The notes below the pieces were generated by a model that saw only the letters and a program-made list of their open reading frames with translations, did no database searches and was not told the origin of the DNA. A stretch of DNA of 15,076 nucleotides from Pilaira anomala. Taxonomy: Eukaryota; Mucoromycota; Mucoromycetes; Mucorales; Mucoraceae. The translations under genes were made by a program, and so were the position numbers. Of this stretch, positions 1 through 7,387 are shown in pieces; within the stretch, counting starts at the first letter, position 1, and every line of letters begins with the position of its first letter. The stretch spans positions 1 through 15,076 of the forward strand of contig JAIXMQ010000187.1 of assembly GCA_025716855.1 (NCBI GenBank). Direction: 5' to 3'.

Positions 1-9
1 AGTATCACT

Positions 10-46
<37 letters not shown>

Positions 47-74
47 TCAGTATATATAAGCCTCAACCAGATAA
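1..74. other. Left flank with poly-T tract
   Basis: The flank holds a run of about 31 T at 14-44, then AT-rich sequence up to the TA target site of the first Tc1-like element. No gene or motif is recognised. Long T runs recur at 2241, 2703, 6727 and 7196, so homopolymer tracts are a general property of this DNA. Their exact lengths may be unreliable in the assembly. Confidence 0.6.
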
Positions 75-76
75 TA

Positions 77-133
77 CACTCCCTTCGAAAAAGTCACCGG
101 AGACTTTGAAGTCCGATTTTTTTTTTAATTTTA
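77..133 (+). repeat. Terminal inverted repeat of Tc1-like element 1 (3' end)
   Basis: It pairs with 1412-1468. The outer 40 bp (77-116) are identical, position 117 is the only mismatch, and a T-run then AATTTTA complete the match to 133. Confidence 0.95.
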
Positions 134-266
134 ATAGTGTAATAAAAATATCATTTCATCGTGAAGTATACAATCTTGACGTCCCAGAGCTTGTAACATA
201 GTACTGTTTAGTGTTTTAATTTATAAAATAAAAAAAAAAATTATTAAAAAAGAAGAAAAAAATAAT

Positions 267-1337
267 TTAATAATGAGTGTTACCACCATTAGCTGCTATG
301 ACACTCTTGCATCTATCTGGCATGGATCTGACCAGGATATTAGTCAGCTCAATATCAATATTATCCCAAGTCTCTTTTAAATGAATTTTGAGGTCTGAGG
401 TATTATTGATGAGATGTCTTTTATCCCGTATCTTCATTTCCAAATGAGACCATATATGCTCGATTGGATTCAAGTCTGGGCTTTGAGCAGGCCAGAAATC
501 GAAACCATCTAATGTTTCTTCTGCTTTCCATTTCTTCGCCAGAGAACCCGTGTGAGGTGTTGTATTGTCTTCTTGATAAATATAATGACCCTCGGGATTG
601 TCTTGTTTCAATTGCTGAATAAATGGTCTCAAGTTCTCAGCCAAACATTCCACATACCTTTGTTGGTTCACATTTTGATCCATGAAAACCACGGGGCCTA
701 GCTTACCAACAACAAAACAGCTCCATATCATTACTGAACCACTGCCAAACTTCTTTGTAGGTATTAAGTTTTTTTTGTTAAACTTTTCATTTGCTAAACG
801 TATTACATGAACTCCAGCATCGTTGCCAACAACGCGATATCTTGACTCATCTGACCAAATGACATTTCTCCATTCGTCAAATGTCCAATCTTTCTTACTT
901 TCTGCCCATTCTAGACGTTTTTGTACATGGGTAATGCTCAATGCTGGTCTACGAGCTGGAATACATGATTTGTACCCCATTTCACCCATGTACTTGACCA
1001 TGGTCTCTCGACAAACATCGATACTCGCTGCATGCAAGTTGGATAAGTGATGAGACATTGGTTTGAACGCCTCATCTTCTACGCTATGCTTCAAATATCT
1101 TTTTTGACGACTATTCATCTTAGGAGGACATCCAGTACGTTTATTATTTGGTTTAGTTGTTCCAAATTGGTTGTATCGTTGACGAGCATCACTAATAGTA
1201 GATAGTGGAATTTTTAGAAAATCTGAAATTTGAGTTAAGCTATGACAGCCAGCTTTAAGTAATCCAGAGATCTCCCCGTACTGGTATTCAGTAAGTTCTT
1301 TTCTAGTTTTATTGTTAGTACTGTCTGTGAGAGGCAT
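267..1337 (-). CDS. Tc1-like transposase, DD35E, intact
   Basis: A 356-aa cut-and-paste transposase, expected to bind the element's inverted repeats, excise it and insert it at TA. The N-terminus (about residues 15-60) looks like a helix-turn-helix domain (ISDFLKIPLSTISD). The catalytic core follows. D163 lies in VIWSDES, D257 in YQEDNTTPH and E293 in SPDLNPIEHIW. Between the last two acidic residues there are 35 residues, one more than the 34 of Tc1 itself, so the triad is DD35E. Length is normal for the family and no stop or frameshift is present. It starts at the first ATG, about 75 bp inside the right inverted repeat, and ends with TAA. Family assignment is secure; present activity is inferred from intactness only. 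Confidence 0.96.
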   Translation of the reverse strand: MPLTDSTNNKTRKELTEYQYGEISGLLKAGCHSLTQISDFLKIPLSTISDARQRYNQFGTTKPNNKRTGCPPKMNSRQKRYLKHSVEDEAFKPMSHHLSNLHAASIDVCRETMVKYMGEMGYKSCIPARRPALSITHVQKRLEWAESKKDWTFDEWRNVIWSDESRYRVVGNDAGVHVIRLANEKFNKKNLIPTKKFGSGSVMIWSCFVVGKLGPVVFMDQNVNQQRYVECLAENLRPFIQQLKQDNPEGHYIYQEDNTTPHTGSLAKKWKAEETLDGFDFWPAQSPDLNPIEHIWSHLEMKIRDKRHLINNTSDLKIHLKETWDNIDIELTNILVRSMPDRCKSVIAANGGNTHY

Positions 1338-1411
1338 TGTGATGAAAGAATTTATTTGTTATTAAGAAGAAATAGCAATTATGCAAAGATGATTACTATC
1401 GCATATTTTTA

Positions 1412-1468
1412 TAAAATTAAAAAAAAATTCGGACTTCAAAGTCTCCGGTGACTTTTTCGAAGGGAGTG
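1412..1468 (-). repeat. Terminal inverted repeat of Tc1-like element 1 (5' end)
   Basis: Partner of 77-133. The outermost base lies next to TA at 1469-1470. This end is upstream of the transposase start and probably contains or borders its promoter; no clear TATA box was identified. Confidence 0.95.
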
Positions 1469-1540
1469 TATATTATATCTTTTTTATCAATAAACGAGTA
1501 CCACTATTAGTCTAAATCGACTTCATTCTACCCAATTAAA

Positions 1541-1580
1541 CGTCATCTATTGTCATTTATCGTCATACATTGTCATTTTA
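1541..1580 (+). repeat. Four-unit 10-bp tandem repeat
   Basis: Consecutive units CGTCATCTAT, TGTCATTTAT, CGTCATACAT and TGTCATTTTA share GTCAT at fixed 10-bp spacing, about one helical turn. Function is unknown. It may be a remnant minisatellite or a phased protein-binding site. Confidence 0.6.
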
Positions 1581-1799
1581 AAATAAACTACTGCCCTAAT
1601 TTTTTACCAAAAAAGAAAGGTGTATATTCTTAATCAATAATATTGCTTTATTTTTGGATTTTAATTGAATATCTTTTTAAAACGCGCAAGAGATACAAAT
1701 ATATGAATAGAAATACACTAAAAATGAGTAATATAAACGCTAAACCGATGATGTAACAAGAAAAGTGTCTTTTTTTCAATCAATCAGAATGTTTTGATT

Positions 1800-2001
1800 T
1801 ATGCATTAGCATACTAAAAAAAAGACTAAATTTAAATTTACGTGGTACAATACATGCCATTGTATGTCTGCTAAAACGATAAATATTCCTTCATACATCT
1901 ACTAATACATGATGTATTAGCATTACTAAAAATCTACTAAAATCTGCTAATACATTATATATTAGTAAGTATTAGAAGTGTATTAGCACTACTAAAAATC
2001 G
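1800..2001 (+). repeat. ATTAGCA..ACTAAAAA repeat cluster with palindromes
   Basis: A 22-bp sequence occurs at 1913-1934 and 1979-2000 with one mismatch (TGTATTAGCA then T or C, then TACTAAAAATC). A third, shorter relative lies at 1802-1820. A perfect palindrome with a 1-nt centre occupies 1902-1920 (CTAATACAT/ATGTATTAG), and an imperfect CTAATA...TATTAG palindrome lies at 1947-1965. The pattern could be a transposon remnant or a cluster of protein-binding sites. I cannot decide between them. Confidence 0.55.
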
Positions 2002-2240
2002 TTTTTTCTTCCGGTGAGTATTTAATGGTGATATGGTTTGTATGAACTCGAAGCCATGATATAATATATAATGAAATATAATAATGAAATTCACTGTATT
2101 AATCAATCATTATTATAGCTATCACCTCCAGCTTGTGTTTTGTTTAAACTGGTGTAAATGCTATTTACCATAAGGCATATCAATTGTGATAAATCTTGGC
2201 TTATGCTGTACTACTGTTTAGTATGGGACCTCTCTGTTTC

Positions 2241-2271
<31 letters not shown>

Positions 2272-2397
2272 GCATGCTGTAATTTTTGGCTTATTTTTAA
2301 GGTGACTTAAACCTTTTCATATTCTTATTCATAAACTCAATTCAATTATAGGAATCTGTAGGTGAAAAGTATATATATGGTTAAGTCTTCACTGTAA

Positions 2398-2661
2398 AAG
2401 TGTCTTTTTCTTACAGCTTTTGAAGAAAATATTCGTGAATTTTAGCACTAGTAAATAATAGGTAGTACTAAATAATATATTTAATACTTTAAAAATCTAA
2501 CAATCTAGTGTACACTTTGTAGAATCAATAAATATCTTTTTCTTACATCTTTTGAAGTCGATATTTGTGGATTTTAGCACTAGTTAGTAAGTAATAGGGA
2601 CTAAATAATATATTTAACTTATTTCTAATCTAACATTCTTGTATACATTTTTTAGAATCAC
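2398..2661 (+). repeat. Tandem duplication (~130 bp x2) inside block A
   Basis: Units at about 2398-2529 and 2530-2661 each run from a TCTTTTTCTTACA start, through TTTTAGCACTAGT and CTAAATAATATATTTAA, to TTTAGAATCA or TGTAGAATCA. The same two-unit structure is present in the second ABC copy at about 6880-7147, so the duplication happened before the two copies separated. Confidence 0.8.
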
Positions 2662-2778
2662 TTAAGGGTGTCAGGGGGTTTTAATTCCGTGCAAGTATAA
2701 GCTTTTTTTTTTTTTTTTTTTTTTTTTTGCCCTGAAATTTTATAGACGTAAATGCGGAATGATTTTTATAAATTAAAT

Positions 2779-2930
2779 CCTGCCAATTCTTTAAATAAAA
2801 TCCTACCATTCTTTAAATAAAATCCTGCCAATTCTTTAAATAAAATCCTGCCAATTCTTTAAATAAAATCTAACCAATTTTTTAAATAAAATCCTGCCAT
2901 TTATATATTAAACCTGCCTCCAAATTTTAT
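2779..2930 (+). repeat. ~23-bp tandem array (block B, copy 1)
   Basis: Seven units start at about 2779, 2802, 2824, 2847, 2870, 2893 and 2913. The consensus is CCTGCCAATTCTTTAAATAAAAT. Unit boundaries vary by 1-3 bp. The related array in copy 2 is split by the IS630-like insertion. Confidence 0.85.
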
Positions 2931-3133
2931 GAATTTACCAATCAGATCGTTCAAAACGATCAATTTATGGGTGATGTTTTATAACGAAGCTGTAGTTTTT
3001 TCCGTTAAAATCGTTCTTTTTTCTACGAATAAAGCAAAAATACTGCCCAGCATATTGGATGATATCTTACCAAATGTGTGTATATGGCACCTATTAAATG
3101 GGTTTATATAACACCAGATTGGAATAATACATG

Positions 3134-3221
3134 CCAATTCATAATTGGTAAGAAACTACCAGAGTGGTAAACTCACTAACTCAATACTGCCAATTTCTGC
3201 AGCTAAGCGTAGGGCAGTATT
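3134..3221 (+). other. Three consecutive hairpins near the 3' end of block C
   Basis: CCAATT-CAT-AATTGG is at 3134-3148, TACCA-GAG-TGGTA at 3157-3169, and AATACTGCC paired with GGCAGTATT at 3183-3191 and 3213-3221. In copy 2 the first two positions still form stems with changed sequence (TACCAA/TTGGTA at about 10319-10335 and TACC/GGTA at about 10351-10363), and the third is weakened by one mismatch. They could be element-end structures or parts of a transcript. Confidence 0.55.
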
Positions 3222-3277
3222 AGCACTAATTGTACCTAAAATTGGCGGAAATGCTAGTATACATTCGGTTATAGTGG

Positions 3278-3886
3278 TTGAAGAAAGATGTGAAATGGGA
3301 ATGGAAGGAAGTTCATGAAAATGCATTTTTGCAATTAAAAGAAGCGCTTGCAAAAGCTGTTCAGCTTAAGTATCCTGACCCCAAGTTACCTTTTAAGTTG
3401 TTTACTGATGCTTCAGATGTAGGAATAGGCGGTGTTTTAGTACATTATGATGAAGAGAGTGGTGTAGATAGACCAATTTGTTTCCTTTCGCGTAAGCTTA
3501 CTGCAGCTGAAATGAAGTATCCAACTGTGGAAAAGGAGTTGCTTGGTGTGGTGTATGCTTTATCTAAGTTAAGAAGATATTTGGTTGACAAAACGTTCGA
3601 TCTCTTTACCGATAATACGGCTGTAAGATATTTGTTTACTAAATCGGATCCTGGAAGTCGTCTCCAAAGATGGATAATAGCAGTACAAGAATTTAGTTTC
3701 AAGGTGTATCATTTACCAGGTAAAACCAACGTGGTAGCTGATATTATGTCTCGATACCCGCCTCTTGGTTTGGATAAAGAAGATTTGATTTCTCCAGATG
3801 AATATCTTTTTGAGTCATGGTTAGTTGATCAAGTAAATAAAATCAAGATTATGAAGACTACTTGTATGATATATATAAAATTTTGA
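3278..3886 (+). pseudogene. Gypsy pol fragment: end of reverse transcriptase and RNase H
   Basis: This 202-residue frame has no proper start; its first codon is TTG at the truncation point. It begins in the linker after the reverse transcriptase (KKDVKWEW..HENAF). The RNase H domain, which degrades the RNA of the RNA-DNA hybrid, is visible by its acidic residues: D44 in LFTDAS, E85/E87 in YPTVEKELL, D112 in LFTDN and D155 in NVVADIMSRYP. All appear kept. After about residue 187 the frame runs into unrelated residues and ends, while the family-like sequence continues in the next frame (open from 3841). This indicates an indel of about 1-2 nt rather than a natural end. Confidence 0.9.
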
Positions 3887-5046
3887 AGAGCGCTGTTCAA
3901 GGTGATTGTAGTGATAAGAAGTTTAAGGTTATTGGTACTAGATACAAACTAAATGAAGAAGGAGAAATGTTTAGAAAAGTAGGTGATCGTTTTGTGAAGA
4001 TACCAAAAATTCGAGAAAGATTGTCATTACTCAAAGAAGTGCACGATGGCCACGGTCATTTCGGTCAAGATGCGACTTGGAAAAGACTGTATCTACATTA
4101 TTGGTGGCCCAGGGCATATGAAGAAGCAAAAAATTATGTTCAATCTTGTGAATCGTGTCAATTGTTTTCTAATTTGCCTGAAATTTTGCCTGTTGTGGGT
4201 AGAATACCGGTGAATCACTTGTTCGAAAGGTTTGGAATTGACTATATTGGCCCTTTCCCTGAAAGTAGCTCCGGAAATAAGTATATTATCATGGCTATCG
4301 AATACTTTACTAGTTGGCCTGTGGCTAAGGCGGTTAAGCGGGCAGACTCGGATACTACTGTGAAATTTTTATATGAAGAACTTTTCTGCAATTTTGGTCC
4401 CCCAGAAAAAATTTTATCGGATAATGGCTCGCATTTTACAAGTAAAGAAGTGGATGATTTTGTTAAGTATGTCAATGTTAAACATCAATTTTCAGCACCT
4501 TATAAACCAAGTACAATTGGAAAAGTAGAACATGTCAATAACGTTATTACTAATGGCATTAAGAAGATGGTGATTAATAACAAGAATTGGGATGTTATGT
4601 TACCAGCAATGTTGTATGCTTATCGAACGAAAGTACATAAATCGTTAGGAATTTCGCCTTATGAATCTTTATTTGGTCTTACCCCTAGAAATATTGATAC
4701 TGATCCTCTGTACAAGTTAGGATTGCGTTTAGGGCTCGAACGGTTATATTTCTTAATGGATAAACAAATCAATCAAGAGGTGATGTTCAAGGAAGAAGAC
4801 TCGGAATTGAAGCAGGTGTCTAGGATAGAGATTGGTGATCAAGTCATAATGAAGAAACATTCGAAGAAAAATAAATTAGACTCAACATTTAATAGTAAGG
4901 TCTATACGGTGATCGACAGGTTTCATCGTAATACTTTTGTCTTAGTTAACGCGGATGGAGTCAAATTGAAACGAGCAATCAACGGTTTGCTTCTGAAGAA
5001 TTTTGTTCAACGACGAGTTGTTAATTCAAAATTAATCAAGGAGTAG
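3841..5046 (+). pseudogene. Gypsy integrase, second half of pol
   Basis: An integrase frame open from 3841; the first possible TTG is at 3862 and there is no ATG start because it is the continuation of pol. Residues below are counted from 3862. The zinc-binding domain has H61, H66, C96 and C99. The catalytic core has D127 (FGIDYIGPFP), D187 (ILSDNGSHF) and E223 (GKVEHVNN), with 35 residues between the last two, as expected for DD35E. The C-terminal part (about 285-394) contains a chromatin/DNA-binding-like region (IEIGDQVIM). The domain itself is undamaged, but it lacks pol upstream and is out of frame with RNase H. The stop TAG lies just before the polypurine tract. Confidence 0.93.
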
Positions 5047-5064
5047 TGGGGGAGAAATGAAAGC

Positions 5065-5378
5065 TGTGACTATTTGTGATTTTTGTTTCTGGTTTGAGAT
5101 TGATCCCTCTCAATAAGGAAATGTTGTTGTTATTATTATTAAATGCCCAAATTAGTTATATCTACCTTATAAAATGAACTTACGGATTACTTTCTCTTTT
5201 CTCTTTGGATTAAAATTTATTATCATAGAGGAGAATTAGAAAAAGTAACGTATTATTATTATTTATCAAAAGATTGTTCTTAACTAATATTATTCAATAA
5301 AGTTATTTTCATTTTCTATTTAATAAAAACTAAATCAATCAAATCACAGAAATAAAAGGAAACTTAAAAGTTCTCACA
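5065..5378 (+). repeat. Possible 3' LTR of the gypsy fragment
   Basis: After the purine-rich tract at 5048-5057, TGTGAC at 5065 could open an LTR and TCACA at 5374-5378 could close it (an earlier TCACA is at 5344-5348). These form the short TG...CA inverted ends typical of LTRs. Inside are a TATAAAA-like box near 5168 and AATAAA near 5296, consistent with promoter and polyadenylation signals. An alternative start is TG at 5058, directly after the tract. No second LTR is present to confirm the boundaries. Confidence 0.45.
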
Positions 5379-5858
5379 GCCCACTAGAACCAATAAAACA
5401 CCTTCCGCCACGGCAAGAATCAATGCATTGATTAACTTTTTGCTCAAGCTGTGAAGAAATAGGCTCTAATTTGGAGAATATTTCTTGCGGAAAAAAAGTA
5501 GTAAAAAAACAGTAGATATAAAAGTATATTTAGAGTTCCTTTCGGGGTAGGTTTTATTATAAAATAAAGATTAAGTTATTCTATGTTGTCTAAATAATGT
5601 ATCCTATTTATACTAATAATGTCGGTAGATGGTTTAGGCTTTTATATATATAATATTGTCATGATAATTATTATACCATTCATTCAATTGATATGATTGA
5701 AGGATGTGTATTTTTAAAGATAGTTTATGTTTATCCATTTGAATATAATACCCAAGCGAATCATATATGCTTGAAAGGAATTATTTATTTATCCATTGTA
5801 AATTTACGATAGTTTATTTAAGCATGCTCAATTTTATTGGCTATGATTTAGATCTACC
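5379..5858. other. Non-coding AT-rich spacer
   Basis: No protein, RNA gene or recognisable repeat is seen. It contains a short palindrome (AATCAATGCATTGATT, near 5420) and a TATATATATAATA stretch near 5643. An open frame at 5767-5985 overlaps the next gene out of frame and is not supported. The spacer may contain the promoter of the gene at 5859. Confidence 0.5.
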
Positions 5859-6351
5859 ATGTTTACTATTGTGGATTCACCACACAAGCAAACAACAGGA
5901 TCTGAGTTGGATGCTAGCCCAACAGCTGTTAGAATTCACAGATTGCAGTTTAGAGGCCTCACTAGAGATGTTAGGCTTCAAATGAAAAAAGAAGGTGCAA
6001 CTGCAACTGAATGGAGCGGCCTGTCTCCTGAAGAGCAGGTATATTACTCTCTTCAACTTGAAGGTGTAATTGCTGAATATGGGTTTTCCATATACAAATG
6101 CAACAAGCGATGGGCAGCCAATCTTTTGTTACAATAATGTATGAAAGGTGAACGTCAGACAAAAAAGAGAAGAATGGTAATTATTATTATATTGCCTGCT
6201 TTTTTAACATCCATTAATAATCTGTATATATATATTTTAGAATCCTGCTGTTGTTGTTGAACAGCCAGAGACGGCTGTAACTGCACCAGTGGTTCCATCC
6301 CCCATCCCTGCTGTTAATACGGTAACCAGTAGACGCACTAGAAGAGGATAA
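5859..6351 (+). pseudogene. Unrecognised two-exon gene with an internal stop
   Basis: I do not recognise this gene. The first ATG is at 5859. The first 92 residues look coding (RLQFRGLTRDVRLQ, WSGLSPEEQVYYSLQLEG, KRWAANLLLQ), then TAA occurs at 6135-6137. The same frame goes on with a basic stretch (ERQTKKRRM), meets a well-formed intron at 6177-6240 (GTAATT...TTTTAG, 64 bp, phase 0), and resumes at 6241 with a Pro/Val/Thr-rich tail ending in RRTRRG and TAA at 6349-6351. An open frame across a good intron argues that the ancestral protein was about 142 aa and that the TAA is a nonsense mutation; a genuine 92-aa protein is possible. Basic clusters suggest a nuclear or DNA-binding protein, perhaps a transposon accessory protein. 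AATAAA follows near 6428. Confidence 0.55.
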
Positions 6352-6500
6352 TATGATTATCAACATTCCTTGGTTTATGCGTATATTAATTTTTATTTAT
6401 TTCTTTTTCTTTTCTTTCTTTATTTTAAATAAAATATTTGATATATTTTCCTTCCCCTATGTGAATTTCATACTAATCTGTAAGTAACAAGATACATAAA
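6352..6500. other. 3' flank of the 5859 gene
   Basis: AT-rich sequence with a pyrimidine-rich stretch and AATAAA near 6428, a candidate polyadenylation signal. Nothing else is recognised before repeat ABC copy 2 begins. Confidence 0.45.
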
Positions 6501-7353
6501 AAGATATTTAGTGGTGATATGGTTTGTATGAACTCGAAGCTATGATATAATATATACTGAAATATAATAATGAAATTCACTATATTAATCAATCATTGTT
6601 TACAGTTACAACCTTCAGCTTGTGCTTTGCTTAAACTCTAGTGTCAATGCTATTTACTATTATGCGTATCCATTGTGATAAATCTTGGCTATGTCTGTAC
6701 TACTTTTGAATGCAGAACCTCTTCTGTTTTTTTTTTTTTTTTTTTTTTTTTACACTGGCACGCTGTAATTTTTGGTTTGTTTTCAAGTTGATTTAAAGTC
6801 TTCATATTTTTATTCATAAACCCAATTAAATTATAGGAATCTGTAGGTGAAAATCTATATATGACAAAGTCTTCACTGCAAAAGTGTCTTTTTCTTACAC
6901 TTTTTGAAGGAAGTATTCGTAGACTTTATCACTAGTAAATAATAGGTAGTACTAAATAATATATTTAGTATTATTTAAAATAATCTAACATCCTTGTATA
7001 CATTTTGTAGAATCAATGTATTTGTTTTTTACATCTTTTGAATCCAGTATTTGTGGGTTTTAGCACTTTTTAATAATAGGTAGTATTAATTAATATATTA
7101 ACATATTTAAAATCCAACATTCTTGTATACATTTTGTAGAATCAATTAAGGGTGTAACGGGGGTTTTATTCTGTGCAGGAATGAGCATTTTAGCGTTTTT
7201 TTTTTTTTTTTTTTTTTTTTTTTTGTCCTGAACCCTGATAGGATTGCTTTTAAAATTAAAAAAATAAAAAATCTATAATTAAAACCTACTAATTTATAAT
7301 AGAATCATACCAATTTTATAAATAAAATCATGCTAATGTTATGAATAAAATCA
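6501..7353 (+). repeat. Dispersed repeat ABC, copy 2, left part
   Basis: Block A corresponds to 2018-2740, starting at GGTGATATGGTTTGTATGAA (6511). It holds poly-T at 6727-6751 and 7196-7224 in the same positions as copy 1, and the internal ~130-bp duplication at about 6880-7147. The start of block B follows at 7285-7353, with units beginning near 7285, 7306 and 7329. The array is then interrupted by the IS630-like element and resumes at 10031. By eye the copies are roughly 80% identical, an estimate and not a computed value. Confidence 0.85.
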
Positions 7354-7355
7354 TA

Positions 7356-7387
7356 CAGTGCATCTATTTTTAAATCATATACTTTAA
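7356..7387 (+). repeat. Left inverted repeat of the IS630-like element
   Basis: It pairs with 9997-10028 with one mismatch (C at 7382 against T on the partner). Similarity stops after position 7387. Confidence 0.9.

Larger units (their letters stand above)
75..1470 (-). mobile_element. Complete Tc1-like DNA transposon (element 1)
   Basis: The element proper is 77-1468 (1392 bp), bounded by TA at 75-76 and 1469-1470, the expected target duplication of the IS630-Tc1-mariner superfamily. The ends are inverted repeats: 77-133 matches the reverse complement of 1412-1468 at 56 of 57 positions, and the outer 40 bp are identical. The tip reads CACTCCCTTCGAAAAAGTCA. Each repeat contains a small internal palindrome (GACTT-TG-AAGTC), a plausible transposase-binding feature. 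The single gene lies on the minus strand, so the transposase promoter end is at 1468. Near-identical ends and an undamaged gene suggest recent insertion. No other element lies inside it. Confidence 0.95.
1471..2017. other. Non-coding AT-rich spacer with short repeated motifs
   Basis: No coding region is recognised on either strand. The spacer contains four tandem 10-bp units of the form yGTCATnnAt at 1541-1580, a hairpin around 1850-1873 (ACAATACATGCCATTGTATG), and the ATTAGCA/ACTAAAAA repeat cluster at 1800-2000, listed separately. Confidence 0.6.
2018..3277 (+). repeat. Dispersed repeat ABC, copy 1 (uninterrupted)
   Basis: A unit of about 1.26 kb that recurs at 6501-7353 plus 10031-10461. 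Block A (2018-2740) begins at GGTGATATGGTTTGTATGAA and carries poly-T at 2241-2265 and 2703-2728. Block B (2779-2930) is a tandem array of a ~23-bp unit. Block C (2930-3277) is hairpin-rich and ends at ATAGTGG. The same order, both poly-T positions and the internal duplication are present in copy 2, so it is one ancestral sequence. No transposase, reverse transcriptase, terminal inverted repeat or LTR is recognised. The 3' end abuts a gypsy RNase H reading frame directly. It may be a non-autonomous element or a fragment of a larger one. Confidence 0.85.
3278..5046 (+). mobile_element. Truncated Ty3/gypsy LTR-retrotransposon, pol 3' part
   Basis: Only the RNase H and integrase parts of pol remain, in the order RNase H then integrase that fits the Ty3/gypsy type. 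Gag, protease, the YxDD reverse transcriptase core and the 5' LTR are absent. The coding frame begins abruptly at 3278, directly after repeat ABC, with a stop codon (TAG, 3272-3274) just upstream in repeat sequence. A frameshift near 3838-3845 separates the two domains. A purine-rich stretch (GGGGGAGAAA, 5048-5057) just after the pol stop looks like a polypurine tract and leads into a possible 3' LTR. It cannot move by itself. Confidence 0.9.

Noticed and set aside
823..1050. Open frame opposite the first Tc1-like transposase
   Set aside because: Antisense shadow of a well-supported gene, with no domain of its own.
3445..3702. Minus-strand frame inside the gypsy RNase H region (a similar one lies at 4242-4475)
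   Set aside because: Antisense shadows of conserved retrotransposon coding sequence.
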